In this document: one piece after another, positions 16,160-24,788 of the stretch
Position numbering within the stretch: position 1 is the stretch's first letter
How the letters are laid out: every line of letters starts with the position of its first letter
Source of the DNA: QHXQ01 sp045807745
GTDB lineage: Bacteria > Acidobacteriota > Blastocatellia > Pyrinomonadales > Pyrinomonadaceae
Assembly (NCBI GenBank): GCA_045807745.1
Contig: JBJMGT010000002.1
Coordinates: 170,105-234,104 of the forward strand
Length of the DNA: 64,000 bases
Direction of reading: 5' to 3'
Position numbers and translations under genes: made by a program
The notes under the pieces: generated by a model
Database searches by the model: none
Seen by the model: only the letters and a program-made list of their open reading frames with translations
What the model was told of the DNA's origin: nothing

Positions 16160-16558
16160 TTATGGTTTGAGCAGCCGCACGAAGCCTGCTTGCTCAAAAT
16201 GATGATCTGTGGTGAGAGCTTCCGTGAAGCCGCGCTGCTGCATAAGCAATACGCTGACGGCGTCACACAACGACCATTCCTTGTCAAGCCGTTGTTGGAG
16301 CAAGGCCAAAGCTGCCTGATGCAAAGATTCGCCGACCCAAATGATTTCAACTTTTGAGTTGGTCAGCAGCGATGCCGTGAACTCCAGGGCCAGTGCGCGC
16401 GGTGCGTGGCGTGCGTGCGCTAAAGCAACAAATTCCGCCAGCACGTAATTATGTACCAGTCTATTGCGGGCGACGTGATAGCGTTCGACCGCCTGTACAT
16501 GATGGCGTTCGCGCCGATCGAAGAGGCCCAACAATCCTGAGGTATCAAGCAGCATCAA
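16160..16558 (-). CDS. vapC: PIN-domain ribonuclease toxin, VapC type
   Basis: 132 residues. Acidic residues of the PIN active site are D5 (LLDTSGLL), the Glu in LAEFVAL, Asp in LCDAVSVLL and Asp in TTDHHF. VapC toxins cut RNA, often initiator tRNA or 23S rRNA, unless bound by the antitoxin. Its ATG overlaps the antitoxin stop by four bases (16555-16558), the usual coupled arrangement with the antitoxin first. Confidence 0.88.
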   Translation of the reverse strand: MMLLDTSGLLGLFDRRERHHVQAVERYHVARNRLVHNYVLAEFVALAHARHAPRALALEFTASLLTNSKVEIIWVGESLHQAALALLQQRLDKEWSLCDAVSVLLMQQRGFTEALTTDHHFEQAGFVRLLKP

Positions 16559-16818
16559 TTATCTGACTCATGCGTCGTCCCATACTCCCGCGCGAGGTCT
16601 GCATCGATCCGCTCGTTGTCGGCCGAGTTTTCGTCCTCGCTGTCCCACGCCCCGAAATACTGCTCGAAATTCCGCCCATTAATCTCGTTTTGGCCGCTAG
16701 AAGATACTAGCGACTGGTCATTGGCCAACAAGGACTCAACAAAACTCCGCACTTCTGCCTGACGCTCGGGTGGAAGTTCTCTCAGCAATTCCTCAAGCGG
16801 TTTTAGATGTGTTGTCAT
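16555..16818 (-). CDS. Antitoxin of the VapBC-type pair
   Basis: 87 residues. The N-terminal half has LEELLRELPPERQAEVRSFVESLL, the pattern of DUF2281-like antitoxins, and the C-terminal half is acidic and probably unfolded until it wraps the toxin. It neutralises the PIN toxin encoded just downstream and probably represses the operon. It starts 31 bases beyond the end of glyA on the same strand, so glyA is convergent in transcription order with it being read first. Confidence 0.8.
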   Translation of the reverse strand: MTTHLKPLEELLRELPPERQAEVRSFVESLLANDQSLVSSSGQNEINGRNFEQYFGAWDSEDENSADNERIDADLAREYGTTHESDN

Positions 16819-16849
16819 AAATCTCTCCGCGCTGCCGTAACTATAGACT

Positions 16850-18151
16850 TCAATCAGCGCCCATCGCTTCGACTTCCGGCCGCCGCTTCAGGCGTTGCGC
16901 GTAGAGCGGGAAGCGGGCGGCGAGTTCGTGCACCTGTTGTTTGACCTTATCGCGCACGGCTTCAGACTGCGGGTCGTGTAGGACTTCGGCGATGAGGCGC
17001 GCGACTGTGCGCATCTCGTCTTCGCCCATGCCGCGCGTGGTGAGCGCGGGCGTGCCGAGGCGTATGCCGGAGGTGACGAAGGGCTTGTTGGTGTCGAAGG
17101 GAATGGTGTTCTTGTTGGCCGTGATGCCGGCGGCTTCGAGCGCCTTCTCCGCGTCCTTGCCGGTTGTGCCTTTGCCGTCGAGAAATACGTCCACGAGCAC
17201 GAGATGATTGTCCGTGCCGCCGGAGACGATGCGCAACCCTTGGGCTTGCAACTCGGCGGCGAGCGCCTTGGCGTTCGCCAGCGTCTGTCGTTGATACTCT
17301 TTGAAATCCGCTTGCAACGCTTCACCGAAAGCGACGGCCTTGGCCGCGATGATGTGTACGAGCGGGCCGCCCTGCACGCCGGGGAAGAGGCGTTTATTGA
17401 CTTCCGCTGCGTGCTCCTCGCGGCAGAGGATGAGACCGCCGCGCGGGCCGCGCAGCGTCTTGTGCGTCGTCGTGGTGACGTAGTCGGCGTGCGGCACGGG
17501 CGACGGATGGAGACCGGCGGCGACCGGGCCGGCGATGTGCGCGATGTCGGCCATCACACGCGCGCCGATGCTCTTAGCGATCTCGCCGATGCGCTCGAAG
17601 TTGATCGTGCGCGGGTAAGCTGACGCACCACAGACGATCAATTTTGGTTTGTGTTCTTCGGCGATGCGCTGCAACTCGTCGTAGTCGATCTGCTCCGTCT
17701 CGCGCGTGACGCCGTAGTCCGCGACCTTGTAGCTCAAGCCCGAAAAGTTCAATGGATGCCCGTGCGTCAGATGCCCACCGTGCGACAGGTTCATGCCGAG
17801 AATCTGATCGCCATAACTGATCGCGGCCAGATAGACGGACATGTTCGCCTGCGCGCCGCTGTGCGGTTGGACGTTGGCGTGGTCTGCGCCGAACAACTCC
17901 TTCGCGCGGTCAATCGCCGTCTGCTCGACCACGTCCGCGAACTCGCAGCCGCCGTAGTAGCGCTTCTTCGGATAGCCCTCGGCGTACTTATTCGTGAAGA
18001 CCGACCCCATCGCTTCGAGCACGGCTTCGCTCACGAAATTCTCCGACGCGATCAACTCCAGCCCGTCGGCCTGACGGGCCACTTCGTCGTCAATCGCACG
18101 ACTAATGATGGGATCAATTTCGGCGAGCGGCGCGTTCCTGCGGTCGGTCAT
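16850..18151 (-). CDS. glyA: Serine hydroxymethyltransferase
   Basis: 433 residues from ATG 18151; GGAGGA lies about 9 bases before it, and the upstream TTG start at 18166 is rejected because it overlaps this ribosome-binding site. Full-length SHMT with ASENFVS, YAEGYPKKRYYGGCE, the PLP lysine in TTTTHKTLRGPRGG and the C-terminal VTSGIRLGTPALTTRG. It converts serine and tetrahydrofolate to glycine and methylene-tetrahydrofolate in the cytoplasm. Followed closely by the vapBC pair on the same strand. Confidence 0.97.
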   Translation of the reverse strand: MTDRRNAPLAEIDPIISRAIDDEVARQADGLELIASENFVSEAVLEAMGSVFTNKYAEGYPKKRYYGGCEFADVVEQTAIDRAKELFGADHANVQPHSGAQANMSVYLAAISYGDQILGMNLSHGGHLTHGHPLNFSGLSYKVADYGVTRETEQIDYDELQRIAEEHKPKLIVCGASAYPRTINFERIGEIAKSIGARVMADIAHIAGPVAAGLHPSPVPHADYVTTTTHKTLRGPRGGLILCREEHAAEVNKRLFPGVQGGPLVHIIAAKAVAFGEALQADFKEYQRQTLANAKALAAELQAQGLRIVSGGTDNHLVLVDVFLDGKGTTGKDAEKALEAAGITANKNTIPFDTNKPFVTSGIRLGTPALTTRGMGEDEMRTVARLIAEVLHDPQSEAVRDKVKQQVHELAARFPLYAQRLKRRPEVEAMGAD

Positions 18152-18270
18152 GGCTTTATCCTCCAAGTCCCAGCGGTCGTAATATGCAAGTAGCAGATGG
18201 CGTGTGTTCGCGTGATGTTACCGCACGCTTCAATGGCGGCGCAACGAGATGACCGGACGCGGCGCGCAGC

Positions 18271-18648
18271 TCAGTCGAAACGGTCGGCGACGGAGAGGAA
18301 GCCGGCAATGCCGCCCAGCAAATAGGGGACGCAGAAGATGGCGCTGAAGAGCAGCAGGGTGAGCAGAGCACGCCAGCCACGCGTCTTAAACAGGTAATAA
18401 GGTAAGAGGACTGGCCAAGCGATGAAGAGCCATAGCCCCAGATCGCAAATCCCTTTGAATTGGCGCTGACGGCTGTCGTGCGTCAGCCAGTAGCCCAGCA
18501 CATAGACGTAGCCGAGCGCACGCAGCAAAACGAACGGCGCGGGCAACTCAAGCGCGAGCATGGAGTACCAGCCGGAGGCAAACTGCACGCTCGATACGAA
18601 CACGCAGAGCATGACATTGGCCGGGGTATATAGGGCACGCAGTTTCAT
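18271..18648 (-). CDS. Small integral membrane protein
   Basis: 125 residues with about four hydrophobic segments (ANVMLCVFVSSVQFASG, PFVLLRALGYVYVLGYWL, LGLWLFIAWPVLLPYYLF, LLTLLLFSAIFCVPYLLGGI). No recognised family or motif. It is divergent from proS and 120 bases upstream of glyA on the same strand. Hydrophobic coding over the whole length makes it a credible gene. Confidence 0.6.
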   Translation of the reverse strand: MKLRALYTPANVMLCVFVSSVQFASGWYSMLALELPAPFVLLRALGYVYVLGYWLTHDSRQRQFKGICDLGLWLFIAWPVLLPYYLFKTRGWRALLTLLLFSAIFCVPYLLGGIAGFLSVADRFD

Positions 18649-18831
18649 CTTTCGTCGCCCGCATTGCTAATCTCTGCCGGTGCAAGGCCGTCTCCGGGCA
18701 AGCCTTATTCTCGTGCCGCCCGCCCTCATCATGCAAGCGCGCGTTTGCTTTGCGCGCCGCACGTGCGCGACAATGCCCGTTCATCTGCGGGACAGATTTC
18801 GAGTCTAAGGAGACAGCAGGTAAAACTTGTC

Positions 18832-20658
18832 ATGCGCTGGTCACAGTTTTTCATTCCTACTTTGCGCGAAGACCCGGCCGATGCCGAGGTCGTCTCGCAC
18901 AAACTACTGCTGCGCGCAGGTCTTGTGCGCCAACTCGCCGCCGGCATCTACTCGCTGCTGCCGCTCGCGCAGCGTGTGCGCGCGCGCGTCGAGCAGATCA
19001 TACGCGAAGAGATGAACGCCATCGGCGGGCAGGAATTTTTTCTGCCGGCGCTCAATCCGCGCGAGATTTGGGAGGAGTCGGGGCGCTGGACGGTGATGGG
19101 CGACAATATGTTTCGCCTCAAAGACCGCAAGGGCGCAGACCTCTGTCTCGGCATGACGCACGAAGAGATTTTCACCTCGATTGCGCGCCACGAGTTGCGC
19201 TCTTACAAACAACTGCCGCAAGTCTGGTATCAAATCCAGACCAAGTTCCGCGACGAAGTGCGCCCCAAGTCGGGCGTCCTGCGCGTGCGCCAGTTCATCA
19301 TGAAGGACGCTTACTCGTTCGACGTGGATCAGGCGGGGCTTGATAAATCCTTCGAAGATCAACGCGCGGCTTATATCAATATCTTCACGCGTTGCGGCTT
19401 GAAGTTCAACATGGTCGAAGCCTCTTCGGGCGCGATGGGCGGTTCGGCGTCAAACGAGTTCATGGTCAAGACGGACGCGGGCGAAGATTTGATCGCGACG
19501 TGCGAGGCGTGCGGCTACGCGGCGAACTTGGAGAAAGCAACCTCGCGTTTGGCCGCAATCGAAGACGAGCCGTCAACATTAACCGCGCCCGAAGAGTTCC
19601 CCACGCCGGGCGTGCACACGATTGAAGACTTGACGACGTTCCCCGGCGGCGCGCCAGCCGAGCGACAAATTAAGACTCTTTTCTATATGACAGGAGAGCA
19701 GGGTTGGGGCAATCCACAGATGCGCAATCCTAAACCTATAATTGTTCTTCTGCGCGGTGATCATCAAGTACAAGAAACCAAGCTGCTAGATGCTTTTGGC
19801 GGAGCAGAAGTGCGTCAGGCTAATCCAGACGAAATACGTAAGTTAGTAGGTGCTAGTCCGGGCAGTCTCGGCGCAGTTGGAGTGAAAGAGAAAATTAAGA
19901 ATCATGCGTTTTTCAAAGACCCTAACACTGGGCAAAAAATTATTAAGTATCCAGAAACGGATGTGATAATCATCGCTGACCACGAACTTGAAGGTCGCAC
20001 AAATATGACAACCGGTGCGAATAAAGATGATCATCACCTTCGCGGGGTAAGTGTCGCGCGGGACATTGAGCCTCAAGGCATTAAATGGGCTGACCTTCGC
20101 ACCGTACAGTCCGGCGAGCGCTGTCTGAATTGTGAAGCGGGCACACTCGAAGTTTTCAAGGCGCTCGAAGTCGGGCACATCTTCAAGCTGGGCACGAAGT
20201 ATTCCGTCTCGATGGGCGCGCACGTGTTGGATCAAAATGGCAAGCCCGTGCCGATCATCATGGGCAGCTACGGCATTGGCGTCGAGCGCATCATGGCGGC
20301 GGCGATTGAATTGCACCACGATGCAGACGGCATCATCTGGCCGCGCGCGATTGCGCCTTTCGATGTGGTCGTCACGATCACGAACGTCAAGCAACCGGAG
20401 ATGAAAGAGGCGGGCGAGCAGCTTTATGTCGAGCTACAGCGCGCTGGTCTCGACGTGCTCTTGGACGACCGCGACGAGCGCGCAGGCGTGAAGTTCAAAG
20501 ACGCTGATCTGATCGGCATCCCTTGCCGCATCACGGTCGGCAAAAAGATCGCGGAGGGCGCGGTCGAACTCTTTGACCGCGCCACGAAAGAGACGACCAC
20601 AGTTGGTCTCGATGAAGTTGTCCGCCGCGTGCAGGAACTCGCACTCGCCGGGCGTTAG
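18832..20658 (+). CDS. proS: Prolyl-tRNA synthetase with compositionally foreign editing domain
   Basis: 608 residues from ATG 18832; AAGGAG lies 20 bases upstream, and the longer frame to 18664 is non-coding. Class II motifs are intact: motif 1 in ALNPREIWEESGRW, motif 2 in FRDEVRPKSGVLRVRQF, motif 3 in GSYGIGVERIMAA, followed by the anticodon-binding domain. Between motifs 2 and 3 lies the INS/YbaK-type editing domain (GDHQVQETKL, GASPGSLGAVGV, TGANKDDHH). Bacterial-type ProRS is usually about 570 residues, so the insertion is somewhat long. Hand count of 19681-20040 gives about 44% GC against 58-62% in nearby lines, so the editing domain appears to come from another lineage. It charges tRNA-Pro. 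Confidence 0.95.
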   Translation: MRWSQFFIPTLREDPADAEVVSHKLLLRAGLVRQLAAGIYSLLPLAQRVRARVEQIIREEMNAIGGQEFFLPALNPREIWEESGRWTVMGDNMFRLKDRKGADLCLGMTHEEIFTSIARHELRSYKQLPQVWYQIQTKFRDEVRPKSGVLRVRQFIMKDAYSFDVDQAGLDKSFEDQRAAYINIFTRCGLKFNMVEASSGAMGGSASNEFMVKTDAGEDLIATCEACGYAANLEKATSRLAAIEDEPSTLTAPEEFPTPGVHTIEDLTTFPGGAPAERQIKTLFYMTGEQGWGNPQMRNPKPIIVLLRGDHQVQETKLLDAFGGAEVRQANPDEIRKLVGASPGSLGAVGVKEKIKNHAFFKDPNTGQKIIKYPETDVIIIADHELEGRTNMTTGANKDDHHLRGVSVARDIEPQGIKWADLRTVQSGERCLNCEAGTLEVFKALEVGHIFKLGTKYSVSMGAHVLDQNGKPVPIIMGSYGIGVERIMAAAIELHHDADGIIWPRAIAPFDVVVTITNVKQPEMKEAGEQLYVELQRAGLDVLLDDRDERAGVKFKDADLIGIPCRITVGKKIAEGAVELFDRATKETTTVGLDEVVRRVQELALAGR

Positions 20659-20672
20659 GCGATAGAGATTTT

Positions 20673-20743
20673 TAGGGGCAATAGCTTGTTCCTGCCTGTT
20701 TCGGTGGCGTAACCAAGCCGGGCAGGGACAAGCCCTGCCCCTA
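20673..20743. repeat. Inverted repeat element, GGGCAGGGACAAGCCCTGCCC type
   Basis: Left arm 20673-20696 and right arm 20721-20743 pair with about four mismatches and have a 24-base spacer. The right arm can also fold on itself (GGGCAGGGAC / GCCCTGCCC). It sits 15 bases after proS and just before the convergent metallophosphoesterase stop. Confidence 0.7.
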
Positions 20744-20748
20744 CAATT

Positions 20749-21714
20749 TTATTCGGCGGGCGCGATCTCGATCACAGTCACTTCGGGGCGCGCGCAGAAG
20801 CGCACGCGCGGGACGGGGCCGCCCTCCATGCCAAGGCCGCGATTGACGTAGAGCCACGTCTGTCCGACATGATAGAGACCGGCTTCATACTTTTTCCCGA
20901 AGCGCGAGAGCGTAATGAGCGCACCGTAGAGTGGCAGCGCCACCTGTCCGCCGTGCGTGTGCCCGGCGCAATAGAGATCGACTTTGCGCGCGGCGACCGG
21001 CTCGATCTCGTCCGGGTAGTGATAGAGAAAAACTGAAAACGCATCAGGCGGAATCGCGCCGAGCGTGCGGTCGAACTGACGGCGCGCGCTCGGCGTCTCA
21101 CCTGAAATCCAGTCGCCGCTCACGGGCATGCCTGCGATCCAAATAGACGTGCCCGCCACGTCCAATTTCACAGCCTCGCTCTTTAACTCGCGCGCGCCCG
21201 TGCCGGCGAAGCGATCAAGGTCTAACCAGTTCCACGCGTCCCAGTTCCCTTGCACGGCGTAGGTCGGCGCAATCTGCGCGAGCCGCGTCAGACATTGCTT
21301 GAAGACGGGCAAGCCTTCAGGCGAGTTGATCGCGTCGCCTGTGAAGACGATCAGATCAGGATGTTCGGCCGCAATGATGTCGGGCAGACGTGTTTCAAGG
21401 CGCGGCTGCGGATCGCTGTGCAGATCGGAGATGTGCACGAGCCGGATGGGGCGCGTCCCCTGCGGTAGCTTCGCCGACTCGATGCGGACATGCGCGACCT
21501 CGGGCCAGTAAGGCTCGACGAAATAACCGTAGGCGAAGCACAACAGACCGAGACCGGCGAGTGTAAACACAATGCGCTGTAACCACAGCCACCGCCGACT
21601 CGGCTGGCTGAGCCGGCCCGCGCGGCGCAAGATGAGATGCACAACTGTGAGCGCCGCCAGTGCGTAGATGCCGAACACCGTAAGCAGGAAGAGCCAGAGG
21701 ACGAGCGTTTCCAT
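20749..21714 (-). CDS. Membrane-anchored metallophosphoesterase
   Basis: 321 residues. Two N-terminal membrane helices (about 5-25 and 45-65) precede a calcineurin-like phosphoesterase domain with all metal motifs: HISDLHSD, FTGDAIN, GNWDAW, YHYPDE and AGHTHGG. Related proteins (YaeI/YkuE-like) hydrolyse phosphoesters such as UDP-diacylglucosamine-type or cyclic substrates at the membrane; the substrate here is not known. It is convergent with proS. Confidence 0.88.
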   Translation of the reverse strand: METLVLWLFLLTVFGIYALAALTVVHLILRRAGRLSQPSRRWLWLQRIVFTLAGLGLLCFAYGYFVEPYWPEVAHVRIESAKLPQGTRPIRLVHISDLHSDPQPRLETRLPDIIAAEHPDLIVFTGDAINSPEGLPVFKQCLTRLAQIAPTYAVQGNWDAWNWLDLDRFAGTGARELKSEAVKLDVAGTSIWIAGMPVSGDWISGETPSARRQFDRTLGAIPPDAFSVFLYHYPDEIEPVAARKVDLYCAGHTHGGQVALPLYGALITLSRFGKKYEAGLYHVGQTWLYVNRGLGMEGGPVPRVRFCARPEVTVIEIAPAE

Positions 21715-21738
21715 AACAAACAGCCTGCTTAACGTTTG

Positions 21739-21935
21739 TCCCGTAGGGACAGATGAAAATAGCCCAGCACTTTAGCTGGGAAGAGTGCGCGATTGGATGA
21801 TGGAGTCCCGTAGGGACGATTGAGGTTGAGCGGGCGCATTTTCAATCGTCCCTACGGGACTCAGCTTTATTACCTCGCTCTATTCCCAGCACTGAAGTGC
21901 TGGGCTATTGTCAGTCGCCCCTGACGGGGCTGTTA
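21739..21935. repeat. Nested compound inverted repeats (GTCCCGTAGGGAC and AGCCCAGCAC types)
   Basis: Inner pair 21803-21823 and 21842-21862 is a perfect 21-base inverted repeat containing the self-complementary GTCCCGTAGGGAC. An outer pair 21758-21782 and 21883-21909 (AATAGCCCAGCACTT / AAGTGCTGGGCTATT) encloses it. Further copies of the GTCCCGTAGGGAC word (21739) and a CCCCTGACGGGG palindrome (21917) lie outside. The whole 195-base block fills the space between the phosphoesterase and the lipoprotein and contains no gene. Confidence 0.85.
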
Positions 21936-23405
21936 GTTCATTACTTCGTTGACGAGTAGCGTGAGCGCGTTGTCTTGCAGCGTCTTGTTGTTTTGCAGCT
22001 TGCTGTGCAGGTCGCAGATGAAGAGCGCGTAGGCGAGCGGGAGCGGCGTATTGAGGAGCGGGCTGCGGCGCTCTACGCCCAGATGTATGCCCAAGAGCGA
22101 GTCGCGCGTGACGCGCCCATCGCCCGGCTCGTACATCGCGCGTAGGACTTCGGCGCGTGCGAGCGTCCGGCCGTCCTTTGTGCGTAGCGTGCGCGGGCTG
22201 GTCAACGTCGCTGCGTCGCCGCTCTTCGGGTCGCGCGTGATGACGACGGCGGCCAGCGTCTCTTCGCAGTCGCCGCCGAAGGCGTAGAGCGTTATAGGCG
22301 ACGCGGCGGCGGGCGCGACATCGAGTGCTTCGTGAAACCGGCGCGCACGCACGAGCACAGCTTCGAGGTAAGCGTCGAGCACTTTGGGGTCGCCCGCATG
22401 GCGCGGCACGTTCTCGTCGTGCAGCAAGCCGGTGGCGAAGCGCGCGCGATAGTCTGGCTCGGTCAGAGGTGACCAATGATAGCGTCGCCAGTTGGCCGGG
22501 TCGTAGAGATCGATTTCGAGCGGTGCGAGATTTTCATCGAGGAAGCGCGCCGCGCCGGCATGCGGCAGCAGTTGAAAGAGGGCTGGCAGGGTGACGATGC
22601 CCTCGCGCGAGAGTTTCTTGAACAGCGGCAGACGCGGGCGCAAGCCCTCGTTGACTGAGTAGCCGACGAGCAGCGTGGCGAAGGCGTCCATCGAGCCCTC
22701 GTTCGGTGTGGCGAACATGAAAATCTTGCTGATGTGGCGTGCGCCGGCCCAGGTAACAGCGAGCGGCGCGTCGCCCGCGGGCAAGTCCGCGTCGCCATAG
22801 CGCGCGGCGTAACGCGCGATGAGACCGCCCATCGAGTGCGCGATGATGTTGAAACGCAGATCGGGCCGATTTAATTTCAGCTTCAACGTTTCGATCTTGC
22901 GCACCAGCGCGCGCGCCGTCTCGACGTTGTCGCGCCGCCAGTCGTAGGCGAACACGTACATCGTGTCGTGGTCGCCTTCCGCGCCGGGGTCGTCCCAGTT
23001 GCCGTCACGATAGCCGCCGTAGCTGCGCAAGGCATCGAGCAGTTGGTTATAGACGTAAACTTCAGGAATGTACTTGGCGAGCCGCGCCGTCTCGACGATG
23101 CGTTCGGGCACGAGGTTGTCGCGATTCGCGGCGAGGTCGGGCGTGATGGGCAAGCCTAAGCCATCCACGTCCGAGCGGAACGCCGTCGGCCAAACCACTT
23201 CGCCCGTCCGCCGATTAACGAGCCGTGAGCCGAGGATGCCGGGAATGACGATGATCGGGGCTTTGCCTGTGCGCGCTTTTGACGCGGCGAAGATGCGCGC
23301 TAGATCGGGCGTGCGGCGCGGCCCGCAGGCGGAAAGAAAAAGGCAGAACGTCGAATGCAGAATGATGAATGAAAGCAAGAGCGCGCGTCGTTTTTTATTC
23401 ATCAT
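21933..23405 (-). CDS. LCAT-like lipase/acyltransferase lipoprotein
   Basis: 490 residues. Lipoprotein signal peptide ends in the lipobox LSAC (Cys27). The alpha/beta-hydrolase region has PGILGSRLVNRRTG, the nucleophile motif AHSMGGLIARY near residue 195 and GDGRVTRDS with a likely Asp/His late in the chain, as in lecithin:cholesterol acyltransferase relatives. It probably acts on lipids at the cell envelope. The first 20 residues of the signal peptide are encoded by a tandem-repeat hairpin element (23346-23421), an unusual origin. Start could be 23405 or 23402 (MM). Confidence 0.82.
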   Translation of the reverse strand: MMNKKRRALLLSFIILHSTFCLFLSACGPRRTPDLARIFAASKARTGKAPIIVIPGILGSRLVNRRTGEVVWPTAFRSDVDGLGLPITPDLAANRDNLVPERIVETARLAKYIPEVYVYNQLLDALRSYGGYRDGNWDDPGAEGDHDTMYVFAYDWRRDNVETARALVRKIETLKLKLNRPDLRFNIIAHSMGGLIARYAARYGDADLPAGDAPLAVTWAGARHISKIFMFATPNEGSMDAFATLLVGYSVNEGLRPRLPLFKKLSREGIVTLPALFQLLPHAGAARFLDENLAPLEIDLYDPANWRRYHWSPLTEPDYRARFATGLLHDENVPRHAGDPKVLDAYLEAVLVRARRFHEALDVAPAAASPITLYAFGGDCEETLAAVVITRDPKSGDAATLTSPRTLRTKDGRTLARAEVLRAMYEPGDGRVTRDSLLGIHLGVERRSPLLNTPLPLAYALFICDLHSKLQNNKTLQDNALTLLVNEVMN

Positions 23406-23421
23406 TCATCATTCCGCGTTC
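23346..23421. repeat. Tandem-repeat hairpin element (GAATGAT type) overlapping two genes
   Basis: Left arm 23346-23373 and right arm 23395-23421 are imperfect reverse complements built from GAATGATGAAT. The right arm holds the larB stop codon (23409) and the lipoprotein start codon (23405); the left arm and loop encode residues 2-20 of the lipoprotein signal peptide. Confidence 0.8.
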
Positions 23422-24185
23422 ATCGTTTCCTGCTCGGCCCACTTGCGATTGATCAGACTGGCGACGAAGCCTGCGCCAAAACCGTTGTCGATGTTCACGA
23501 CCGCGACATTCGAGGCGCACGAGTTGAGCATACCTAAGAGCGCCGCCACGCCGCCAAACGACGCGCCGTACCCGATGCTCGTCGGCACGGCCACGACCGG
23601 CACGCCGACCAGTCCGCCGACGACCGACGGCAGCGCGCCCTCCATCCCGGCGGCGACGACGACGACACGAAACGCGCGCAAGCGCTCACGCTCGGCCAAG
23701 ATGCGATGAATGCCGGCGACACCTGCATCCCAGATGCGCGCGACGCGATTGCCCATCGCCTCGCAGGTGAGCGCGGCTTCCTCGGCCACAGGGATGTCGC
23801 TCGTGCCCGCCGTGACGATGCCGATCTCGCCCGTGCCACGCTCGGTCTTATCGCGCCAGATGCGGATCAGATGTGCTGACTCGTGCCACTCGGCATCGGT
23901 CACGACGTTGCGCACCTCGCCAAACGTCTGTGCGTCCGTGCGCGTCACCAACACGTTCGGCGCGCGCGCGACAAGTCGTTCGACGATCTCAACGACCTGC
24001 GCCCGCGTCTTACCCGCGCCGAAGACGACTTCGGGAAAGCCCTGGCGCGCAGCCCGCGCGTGATCCACCCGCGCGTGCCCTATGTCCTCGAAGTGCAGCG
24101 CGCCGATCTCGCGCGCCGCATCCGCCGCGCTCAACTCGCCGCTCTTATGCGCGCTGAGCAGTTGTTCGATAGCTTTTAAATCCAT
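23409..24185 (-). CDS. larB: LarB-type nickel-pincer cofactor biosynthesis protein
   Basis: 258 residues from ATG 24185. The C-terminal half is a PurE/AIR-carboxylase-like domain (TAGTSDIPVAEEA, VAAGMEGALPSVVGG, PTSIGYGASFGG, NIDNGFGAGFVA). LarB carboxylates nicotinic acid adenine dinucleotide, the first step toward the nickel-pincer cofactor of lactate racemase. The larC and larE genes are not in the window. Its last residues are encoded in a repeat arm and its stop is 4 bases from the next start. Confidence 0.88.
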   Translation of the reverse strand: MDLKAIEQLLSAHKSGELSAADAAREIGALHFEDIGHARVDHARAARQGFPEVVFGAGKTRAQVVEIVERLVARAPNVLVTRTDAQTFGEVRNVVTDAEWHESAHLIRIWRDKTERGTGEIGIVTAGTSDIPVAEEAALTCEAMGNRVARIWDAGVAGIHRILAERERLRAFRVVVVAAGMEGALPSVVGGLVGVPVVAVPTSIGYGASFGGVAALLGMLNSCASNVAVVNIDNGFGAGFVASLINRKWAEQETMNAE

Positions 24186-24365
24186 CACCGTTCGCACGCG
24201 ATTCTAGCATCGAACGCGAGCGCGCCCGAAGGCCGCGAGTTTACTGACCGCAACCGGCGAGTCTATAAACGAAACATGACTCAAGCCGGCCGCGTAAACT
24301 GAGAGTTCTAACATTTGGCCGCGCGCATCGTGTGCCGCACAGCTTGTGCGCAGGAGAAGATAAAC

Positions 24366-24755
24366 ATGCTGGCTGTCTTCATCGCACGCTACTTCGCCAT
24401 CAGCCTGCTCGTGGTCGCACTGTCGCACGCGGCGCAGCCACGCCTCTGGCGCGACTTCTTCATCGCCGTTAAGCGCACGGGCTACGCCGGCATTATCATC
24501 CCCATGTTTACCTTCCCACTCGGACTGTTACTTGTATTGGGGCACAACGTCTGGGTCTGGGACGTGCCCGTGATCATTACGCTCTGCGGTTGGGGCATGA
24601 CAATCAAAAGTCTGTCGTATGCGCTGCTGCCCGGTCGGGCCGACCGCATGATCCCCGAAGGCGCGAACGCGCACCGGCTCTACGCGGTGGGCGGCTATTT
24701 CGGCATAGCCGCCAGCGCTCTTTTGCTTTACCATTACTACTTCCGCGTCCATTAA
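24366..24755 (+). CDS. Small membrane protein
   Basis: 129 residues from ATG 24366, which has AGGAGA 7 bases upstream; the longer frame to 24315 is rejected. Four hydrophobic segments are visible (IARYFAISLLVVALSHA, GIIIPMFTFPLGLLLVLGH, VPVIITLCGWGMTIKSL, LYAVGGYFGIAASALLLYHY). No family recognised. It is followed 33 bases later by ubiX on the same strand. Confidence 0.65.
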   Translation: MLAVFIARYFAISLLVVALSHAAQPRLWRDFFIAVKRTGYAGIIIPMFTFPLGLLLVLGHNVWVWDVPVIITLCGWGMTIKSLSYALLPGRADRMIPEGANAHRLYAVGGYFGIAASALLLYHYYFRVH

Positions 24756-24788
24756 GACGGCGCAGAACGATTAACCGTTTCGCATGAT

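Noticed and set aside
16850..18151. Glycine riboswitch before glyA
   Set aside because: The 120-base leader shows no recognisable aptamer features.
18664..18831. 56-residue N-terminal extension of ProRS
   Set aside because: Arg/Pro/Ala-rich out-of-family sequence; the class II enzyme begins at MRWSQFFIPTLRE with AAGGAG upstream.
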